Assembly: GCA_963678675.1 (NCBI GenBank)
Contig: OY783194.1
Span: 13,282,972-13,346,971, forward strand
Direction: 5' to 3'
DNA: 64,000 bases
Origin: Xiphydria camelus
Taxonomy: Eukaryota > Arthropoda > Insecta > Hymenoptera > Xiphydriidae
The notes beneath the pieces are model-generated. The model was not told the DNA's origin, searched no databases, and was given only the letters and a program-made list of their open reading frames with translations. Positions 56,661-64,000 of the stretch are shown here, piece by piece. Numbering within the stretch: position 1 is the first letter of the stretch; every line of letters starts with the position of its first letter. The position numbers and the translations under genes are program-made.

Positions 56661-57075
56661 CTGAATTTTTACTTCTTATTAAGGAGTTTGGGAAGTGCGT
56701 TTGAGGGGAGGTGAAGGGCAAGGGAAATCCATTATTCTCCTGCAAGTTTTCAATCCCTGAAAGATAAAAAATGAAAATTTAGATTATTATTTTCAACCGC
56801 AATAATGTCATTTGTTATTGTATTATAATTTTTAGTGTTTAAAATTTTGTTTAAATAATTGACAGACAAAGTTATAATATTTAAACTGATTTTTAAATTA
56901 AAAATACATATTTAAAATTCGTTAAAAACTTGGCAACGTCGTAGGCAAGGGATTTTGAATATCGGAATGTGGCAGCATTGAGTACTAGAGTTACTAGTGT
57001 TTATTGCGAGCAGTTAACCTCTTCATACATTTTGACGTAAAGAAATAAGAAATCATAAAAATTAATCGACCCGCG
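56661..57075. other. 5' flank of the Mutator-like gene
   Basis: Begins GGAGTTTGGGAAGTGCG just after a TTAA within the interrupted repeat, possibly the transposon's left end, but no matching right end was found. AT-rich. Confidence 0.35.
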
Positions 57076-57949
57076 ATGATTAAAAAAATAAAACGCTGGA
57101 AAAATCGGTTAATTACTGAAAAAATGTACAATTTGTGTCTGAAGCAAGTTCAATGTGGAAAGGAAAGGAAAAAAATAGACGAAACTGCAGAAGAGGATCG
57201 GAGTATCCCTCCAAAAGACAGTGTAGAGGATTGTCAAACTACGATTTTGGATTCACATTTTGATTCACAGCTACAGAAGAAGAGAAAACATGATTGTGAT
57301 TCAGACTTCGAGAAAAGAAACAGTGATTCTACTATGCACTCTGAGAAAAAAAGCAAAACTGATCCTCCAAAAAGTAAAGTTGACACTGATGAAAAATATT
57401 GTGAGGATGATTACAGATTAGTGAATCTAAATTCATTAAAGAAGTATATGCACTGTTATTTCTGTAAAAAGAACTTGAACGTGACAAAAATAGAAAAAGA
57501 GCAACGAAAAGGCTTGGCGTCTGTATGGAAAATTCGTTGCGATGAGTGTTTGCTGCTGAATACTCTGCCAACCGATGAAAAACATCAGGATTTAACATCT
57601 ACAAATGACCGTTACAATATAAATACTAGGGTCGCCTTGGGTAAGCATTTGTTTTGATTAAAAATGATAGTGATAAATTATGAAATAAAAAATTGTATTT
57701 TTGTTCTTTAGGAACTTTACACACAGGACTGGGGCTTACACAAGTTAAGACATTTTTCAGTGTTCTCAATGTACCCGGGATAGCAACTAAGACGATCAAG
57801 CACCATGAAAGGGAAATAGGAAAAGCTGTTGAAATAGTAGCTCAAGATAGTTGCTATAAAGCAGCCCAATTGGAGCGAGAATTGACAATACAAGATACAA
57901 AAAATATGTCCAAGTTGTTGTAAGTATAACGGACAAAATGAGTTCATAA

Positions 57950-58146
57950 AGCTAGGAATCCACTACACTCGACTCGACGCGACAAATTTCTGGCCAGCCA
58001 GAAATTGTCGTGTCGAGTCGAGTAGAGTCGTATCGAGCCTAGTGGATTTCTACGCCATTTAAATACATGGAAAGTCATACAATCAGAAATGCGTCGTGTC
58101 GAGTCGCGTCGAGTCGAGTCGTGTCGAGTGTAGTGGATTCCTAGCT
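57950..58146. mobile_element. 197-bp MITE inside the transposase intron (TAA duplication)
   Basis: Ends AGCTAGGAATCCACTACACT and AGTGTAGTGGATTCCTAGCT with TAA on both sides (57947-57949, 58147-58149). The interior is full of TCGAGTCG/CGTGTCGAG repeats. A TAA duplication suggests PIF/Harbinger. Confidence 0.85.
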
Positions 58147-58158
58147 TAATTTGTACAT

Positions 58159-58269
58159 ATTGAGTAAGTAATTAATTAATGGATTTATTCCGTTTATTGA
58201 GTAAGTAATTAATTAATGGATTTATTCCGTTTAGTGAATACGTATTTAATTAATGGATTTATTCCGTTT
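58159..58269. repeat. Tandem array, three 37-bp units
   Basis: Units at 58159, 58196 and 58233, each ending TTAATTAATGGATTTATTCC plus GTTT. The first two are identical. Lies in the intron of the Mutator-like gene. Confidence 0.9.
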
Positions 58270-60634
58270 ATATGAATGAAAATAAAAATTATAATTCAAT
58301 TCAATGGTTATTTCATTTTTTCTCCCATGAAATGTTTAGTTTTTAAGCAGCAAAATTTATTATTGAAAAAAAATAAAATGAGCTCCACACGTTTAACAGA
58401 ATTTAACGTTTTAATAAAATTAGTACCCCTTTGACTTACCTGTCCTCACATTTATTTTCTGTTTTTACTTTACATTTCTCGCTATAATATCGGTTCTCCT
58501 TATTTTCCGTTAAATTTTCATATTACCTTTGTCTTCTTTTTCTTTCTTTTCTCTTTATTCCATACAGACCTGAAAATCTTCGAGAAGACTTTATTATACC
58601 TAGAAGAGGGGATTCTATTTTGAATGAGCAATCGGTGAAAGACTCGGACACTGTTAGGATATTTGGTTCATCGGATATGGGTTATAGCTGTCGTGGTACA
58701 GGTTTTACGTATGACAGCCTTAACGGTTATGCAGCTTTACAAGGATTTAAGTCAAAAAAATTGTTAGTTTCGTCACTGAAAATCGTATGTGTCGTATGTG
58801 TAATAAGGGTCATCCACAGGAAGATCATGATTGTCGCATGAATTTTTATGGAAGCGCGAAAGCTATGGAAGCTCACGCTTCCAATCGTTTGGTGAATAAT
58901 AATTCGATTTTAAAAGATTTAAATCTCGAAGTTGGAGTCTTCATCGCCGATAATGATTCATCAGGATTTGCAGCTATCAAGAAAGAAGCTAGTCACCCGG
59001 TTGTAAAGTTCGCTGATAAAAATCAGACTTCCAAAGGAGTAAAAAATATGCTTTACACTATAAGGAAAGAATCCAAAAATGGGAATGAATTAACTCCTGA
59101 TGTTATCAAATACTTTCGCCGTTGTTTTAATTATGCTGTTACACAGAATGTCGGTAATATAGCATGGCATTGAAGGCAGCAGTGAAAAACATTCCATACC
59201 ATGTCTTTAATTATCATGAAAATTGTGGTGCATGGTGTGGGTTCATCAAAGATCCAGAAAAGTACGACTATAAAATTGTACCAGGAGGTTTGCAGAGAGT
59301 GAAGATTTATTTCAGACTGTGGTAACAGCTTTCGAAAAACTAGCAGGGAATGAAGATCAATATGCAGCAGGAGGACCTACCCAAGATAATGAGAGTCTCA
59401 ACGCAATGATGGCCAGAAAGGCGCCAAAGTCAACATGCTTCAGTATCTCACAGTCCACGGATTTTCGCATGGCGTGCACTGTGAGTCAGAAGAATGAAGG
59501 ACATCATTATTTATCTCAAACTCTTGAGACTGGTGGAATTAAGACTGGCAAACACCTTTCATCCGAGATTGAAAGAGTTGAGACTGCAGCAGCGAAACGT
59601 ATTGAAAAAGCAAGTACTCGTGAGTTCAAAAAGAGACGTAGAGATCTAGCTCAAGCTCGCTCTCAATTGCGTTTCAGAAGAGAAGCTAATGAAATAAATA
59701 CATATCATCGTAATATGGATCTGTTTGCAGCCGAAGAAGCACTAACAGAGATACCAAAACAATTTCAAAATTTTAATTATGATCTTGATTTTTCATCTAC
59801 CTGTAGTACTTTGGTTTTTTTTTATTTGGAAACCTCTGGACTTCCACCAGCTGCAGACATTCTCCAGATATCAATGAAATGTAATGACTCTATCTTTAAT
59901 AGATATATAAAGCCTCTGTCTGATATTCCCAAAGCTGCTTCTGACATTCATGGCCTTACACGTAATGAAGGTCTTTTGTATCGGTATGGGCACCGTGTGT
60001 CTTATTCTTCGAGAAATTAAGTCTTAGCAAATTTGTTACGAAATTTAACAGTGTGCTCATAAAAAATTTAAAAAATGTATGTTAATTGCACATAACTGTG
60101 CTTTTGACGCCCCCCGACTGATACGAATTATAAAAATGGCTTCTTTAATGAATAGTTTTGAAGAAGTTGTTTGTAGATTTTGTGATACATTGCCATTATT
60201 GAGAAAAAAAATATCCCCTGAACGCGCGTAATTATGCTGGGGGCTTGAAACTAACTACATTGGATAAGGAAACATTGTCCTTGGATGTTACTGGTGCTCA
60301 TGATGGACTCATTGATGTATGTATACTCGAAAGAGTGGCATTCCACCATTTGGAATTAAATTCTTTAGAGAAACATCTGAAGAGGTTTGATGCCTATGAT
60401 ATTATGTCCAGTTTAAACGTACTAAGTAATTTAATTTCAAAACCCATCAGACGAAGATTGGCAGATGCTGGGCTTTCTCAAAGAAAAATGTTGGAAATTT
60501 ACACCAAAGATGGTGAGGAAAAACTCGCAGAAGTTTTAAAACAGACTGAGTATGGAAAATATACTATTATTAAGACTAAAAAGCATTTAAAAGTGATTTT
60601 AGATTATGTAAAAGATATTTATGGAAAGACGTAG

Positions 60635-61269
60635 TGTTTAAAAAAAGTTGTTATTTAATACATTATATTTATTTAATATTTTTAATAGACCAAAAATTAT
60701 TCAATATAAGGTAAGAGTATAAAATTCGTGGAATATTGTTATGACCTTTTCCTTTTCCATGCAGCGAGTAAGCCTCTCAGGCTTAACCTCTATTACTTTT
60801 TGAATTGCGCGCCGGGTGGAGAAAAATGCGACGTTGCCACGTTTCATCATCAAATTTATGAAATGTCTAACAATTCGGAATTTGTCATCTCGTTTCAATT
60901 TATTTCTCTGTATCAAAACACAGCAGGATGTTAAAATAAATTAAGAATGAATTGTAGTAAGCTATTGTTTGTTTACATTTTTTTTATTATCTTGCCATCA
61001 TTTTCTTCAAAGATATGATTTGTTTTCTTCGGAGACATGACACAACAGTTCACGACCATTCTCCGTATTTATTAATAATAAAAGCAATAAAAGAGTAAAT
61101 TCAATTTTTAACACTCCCGTCAGAAATCTGAATCGATAATCCATCGTTTATTAATATTTTTGGCTGTTAAACAGAAACATAACATTGATAATCGCGTTTT
61201 GAAATTGGAGTACTTTTGAAAAGAGGTTAGCGATATATCAAATGTTTGCATCTCTTTTCCTCACAAACC
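60635..61269. other. No gene recognised
   Basis: 3' flank of the Mutator-like gene. AT-rich, no transposon end identified. Confidence 0.45.
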
Positions 61270-61445
61270 AAATTTGGTATAAGTGGGTTCTTGGGTCGCT
61301 GATCACGAATCTGAAATCAGATTTCAATGATTCAAAATTTTCCAAATTTGGCACGAATCCATCAATTTTCGAAAATCTCGTCCGCCATATTGGATTTGAA
61401 ACCTGACTCCAGATTCGTGATCAGCGACCCGAAAAAACCCCTATA
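61270..61445. repeat. Inverted pair of Transib-like internal modules
   Basis: GGGTCGCTGATCACGAATCT and its complement AGATTCGTGATCAGCGACCC flank a centre with GAAAATCTCGTCCGCCATAT. The same module is found in copies A (27600-27745) and B (62401-62660) of the Transib-like element. Confidence 0.7.
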
Positions 61446-61635
61446 CCGTATTTGGGTTAAGTTGAATAAGCAATTAAGAATATTGTCCTTCTAATTCAAG
61501 GAAACTTCCCACTGTGCTCCGCTGACCATAAAGGTCACATGAAAAAAATGGTCAAGGACATATTTGAATGTGAAATTTCCCGCTCTTTTCATTTCCGGTA
61601 TCAAAAATAGGGTTTCGCATTTAAAAAGATCAATT

Positions 61636-61673
61636 TGACCTTGATATGACCTTGAAAGTCATGGTCAAGGTCA
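61636..61673. promoter_or_regulatory. Cluster of TCAAGGTCA nuclear-receptor half-sites
   Basis: TGACCTTGA at 61636-61644 and 61647-61655, and TCAAGGTCA at 61665-61673: three perfect extended half-sites of the FTZ-F1/ERR type in 38 bp. Weaker AGGTCA motifs lie at 61530-61560. No gene is nearby to regulate, so function is unproven. Confidence 0.35.
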
Positions 61674-62315
61674 AATACAATATGACCATTGAGTAGCCAG
61701 AGAAAAATCCTAAAAGTTTTGCATTAAACATTTTTCTCTAAAATGATTTCCCGCTGAGATAATCAGCCGTACCGGGACTTTTTGAAGAACCTGTATATAT
61801 GTATTTTGTCTAATGTGTCTACTCCACCTTTAGAATTATTATAATCTATTATCACCTCTGGTTTTCCTGTTTTCACATGTATTCTATGATCACGATGAAG
61901 ACTTGATATAACTACCACGTTCTTGTTTTTTTTTTTGGAATATATGACACCAATGTCATATTTTTATCGTAGGCAAACATACTTGAATCGACCGATTGGT
62001 CTTTGCGAAGGATGTGAAATTTCTAAAGGCAATTCTCGTTTGTATTTCGAATGGTGCCCAGGAATATAAGTGTAAAGTCTGTAAAAGTAAGGTATGAATC
62101 AAAGGGATACTACTAAACCAGTTATCACATATCACATTCCTCTTTGAATGTGTAGTTGGTTTAATATTGTATTTCAATATAGTACCTATATCTTTCTTTT
62201 TAGGATCTGGCGATCAATCCCTTTTATATTCCAACATGGATCTCGTTAATATATTACTGGTGTAAGAGTAGGTATCAGGAAGAGGCATAACCGTCGAGTG
62301 CCTAACGGACCGGCG
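61674..62315. other. No gene recognised
   Basis: AT-rich. A minus-strand frame at 61956-62177 has no recognisable family. Ends with CGGCG, the target duplicated by the next element. Confidence 0.45.
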
Positions 62316-63386
62316 CACAGTACTCCCCGGTATATGGGAGAGTGGACAAAAATAGAAATTCCTCTTGACGGTTAATCAAACAGTAAATAAATGATTGTTA
62401 AGGAGGTCTTTTGGGTCGCTGATCACGAATCTGAAGTCAGATTTCAAAAATTCAAGATGGCGGATCCAATATGGCGGACGAGATTTTCGACAATCCACGA
62501 ATTCATGCCAACTTTGGTATAGGGGGTTTTTTTGGGTCGCTAATCACGAGTCTGAAGTCAAATTTCAAAAATTGACATGGCGGATCCAATATGGCGGACG
62601 AGATTTTCGAAAATCGACGGATTCATGCCAAATTTGATATAAGGGGGTTTTTGGGTCGCTGATTACGAATATGGTTATATTTGCAAAAATTCAAAATAAT
62701 AAACATTTAAATTTTGTTCTAAAGTTCTTTGTTTGTTTGTTTATTTATTTATTTTTACTTTAAAAAATATTTATGATTTGTTCGTTTGTAATAGGGGGGG
62801 GGGGGGGGGCAAAACCCCCGCCAAAATCCCGCCTTGAACCCGTCAACCTCGTATTTGACACTTAGTGACAAAAAATAGAATTCGTCATTCGGGCGTTTCG
62901 CGCCCTCATAATGAAAATATCTATAGTTGAGCAGCCCTGAGCAAATGAAACGATATATAGGTATTAAGAGGAATGTACAAGCTTTAATAAAATACTAAAC
63001 TAAAAAGGAGGTTTTTGGAACTTTTAAAGAAATAGTCTCCGCAATCGTACGTGTAAAAATATAAGAAATATAAGTTTTACGAATATTTTTTTCGGTATAT
63101 GTCAAACCTTTTCTTATTTATATAAAGTGAATAAAAATCACCTTACCTTGTAGATTACATGCACATTTAAAATAATTTCTAAGAAGAAGTTCGTAATTCT
63201 GTTGAGACGAGAATGTTTACGCTGTGACGCGTCTTCCTTTATTTATTTGCATGGCAACGGTGATTCAATTGTTCAGAAACGGATAGGTGTGGGTATAAGG
63301 GGCATTACTTTTTGATTTCAACGAATTAGTTTTTCTATATCGCGTAAGTAAAAATCTGATTTTTGTCCACTGGATAAAGCACTGTG
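62316..63386. mobile_element. Transib-like non-autonomous element, copy B (1071 bp)
   Basis: Flanked by a perfect 5-bp duplication CGGCG (62311-62315, 63387-63391), a typical Transib target. The left end is CACAGTA, 23-nt spacer, ACAAAAATA (62316-62354). The right end, read inward, is CACAGTG, 13-nt spacer, ACAAAAATC. It is inverted relative to copy A and similar throughout, with extra copies of the ~120-bp GGGTCGCTGATCACGAATCT module (62412-62660) and a G-run (about 62797). No transposase. Confidence 0.85.
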
Positions 63387-63391
63387 CGGCG

Positions 63392-63429
63392 TACAGTGGG
63401 CTAGATCTGGAAAGATGTGGACAAAAATA
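63392..63429 (+). other. Third RSS-like Transib end next to copy B
   Basis: TACAGTG (63392-63398), 22-nt spacer, ACAAAAATA (63421-63429), directly after CGGCG. Likely the terminus of another, distinct Transib-related element into whose edge copy B inserted. A second copy of the inner part (CTAxATCTxGAAA...GGACAAAAATA) is at about 63530-63560. Confidence 0.5.
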
Positions 63430-64000
63430 TAATGGGTCATTCTTTACATTTAAAATTTTGCAGACAGCTATTATTTACGTCCCTGATGACGAATCCGTTT
63501 CCGCGTTTTTTAAAAAACAAATTGGGGTGGTCTAAATCTCGAAAAATTTGGACAAAAATAAAAAAACTGATGTCGAACTATGACGGAGTTTTTGCTTATT
63601 TCTCAAAGAGGGAGCACCAGTACATGCTTTATCAAAAGGTAAGATAGGTAGCTGTCAATCCTGCGCGTATGTGACGTGTGTGTGACATTAATTTGGCTCA
63701 ATGGAAGGTGTTCCTGAAGGTAAGTAGTATGTTTGCATATATTTTGATATTTTAAAATAATGACCTTTTCTCATTAAACAAAACGATTAAAAACTGCGAT
63801 TTACAGCATTTTGTAAAATAACTTATTGGTAGAAATCATTAAAAATAGTTTATCGCCCGCTACCGCGCAATCTAGTTTTATATTCATTGCATAGCTAATA
63901 CCTTATAAAAAAGGAATTTTGGAGAAGTGTGTGCCAAAACTTGCCTATACGAATTCGCAGTTTTTAAAAAATCTGATACGTTTTTCATGAAAGGGCCTGC
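63430..64000. other. Possible interior of a Transib-related element, no domain recognised
   Basis: A frame at 63417-63647 ends near AAGGTAAGA, a donor-like site, and ATG at 63701 is followed by GAAG|GTAAGT. No RAG1-core or other family motif is visible before the window ends. Confidence 0.3.

Larger units (their letters stand above)
57076..60634 (+). pseudogene. Mutator-like transposase fused to a DEDDh exonuclease, decayed
   Basis: Exons: 57076-57640 (basic N-terminus, CYFCKK...CDEC zinc-binding pair), 57712-57919, and 58568 onward. Both introns are GT-AG with matching phases. The transposase core (about 58670-59650) has GYSCRGTGFTYDSLNG, CRMCNKGHPQEDHDC, VFIADNDSSG, HPVVKFADKN, NYHENCGAWCGF and NESLNAMMARKAPKS, as in insect Mutator-like transposase-domain proteins. 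The C-terminus (about 59790-60350) is a DnaQ-type exonuclease: FFYLETSG (first Asp replaced by Tyr), AHNCAFDAPRLI, and GAHDGLID (H-x4-D). Frameshifts near 58780, 59165, 59290, 60000 and 60220 break it. After the exonuclease is a ~90-residue tail of unknown type. Confidence 0.85.

Noticed and set aside
26883..63386. The two ~1-kb inverted copies as TIRs of a single 36.5-kb giant transposon
   Set aside because: Each copy is complete with its own two RSS-like ends, and copy B has its own CGGCG duplication, so they are separate insertions.
63701..63719. ATGGAAGGTGTTCCTGAAG followed by a GTAAGT donor, a possible first exon
   Set aside because: Six codons are too few to support a gene and the window ends soon after.

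Overview
The window is arthropod nuclear DNA, most likely from an insect; a TE-rich hymenopteran such as an ant would fit, but this is inferred from style and not proved. Evidence: strong AT bias, GT-AG introns, TATA/Inr core promoters, and a mix of Ty3/gypsy, pogo-like, mariner/Tc3-like, Transib-like, TTAA-type, Mutator-like and LINE remains. I find no convincing host protein-coding gene, rRNA or tRNA in 64 kb. It reads as a nested transposon accumulation with inserts in both orientations.

1-8.2 kb: AT-rich sequence with a TTAA-flanked MITE, a 362-bp palindrome, a 263-bp MITE and a tandem array built from that MITE's end. 8.18-16.73 kb: a young Ty3/gypsy element (TSD TATG, two LTRs, gag, a putative A-AAA-AAC frameshift site, decayed pol). 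Its 3' LTR is split by a 3.77-kb pogo-like DNA transposon (copy 1, intact transposase). A second copy (30,061-33,804, reverse orientation, frameshifted transposase) abuts a second decayed gypsy element. Each copy has ~885-bp terminal inverted repeats that encode the transposase C-terminal zinc-binding tail, plus a divergent small ORF2 that can be spliced in frame onto the TIR-encoded tail.

17-26.4 kb: palindromic elements nested inside one another. A ~5-kb element with ~700-bp TIRs (20,981-25,953) contains at least five further insertions, two of which carry C-terminal remnants of mariner/Tc3-type transposases. 26.9-27.8 kb and 62.3-63.4 kb: two copies of a non-autonomous Transib-like element whose ends look like 12- and 23-spacer recombination signals (CACAGTG, spacer, ACAAAAAT), one with a perfect CGGCG target duplication. 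A third similar end lies directly beside the second copy.

33.8-56.7 kb: a mosaic of dispersed and inverted repeats. It includes three ~720-bp foldback elements, two long palindromes carrying Tc3-like transposase fragments, a deleted mariner, a LINE RNase H fragment on the minus strand, several tandem arrays, and a possible LTR split by ~3.9 kb of insertions. 57.1-60.6 kb: a decayed Mutator-like transposase gene with two recognisable introns and a C-terminal DEDDh exonuclease domain.

The item most worth following is the pogo-like element's two-gene, shared-tail organisation. Next are the RSS-like Transib ends. Boundaries of palindromes and dispersed repeats were estimated by eye and may be off by some bases.
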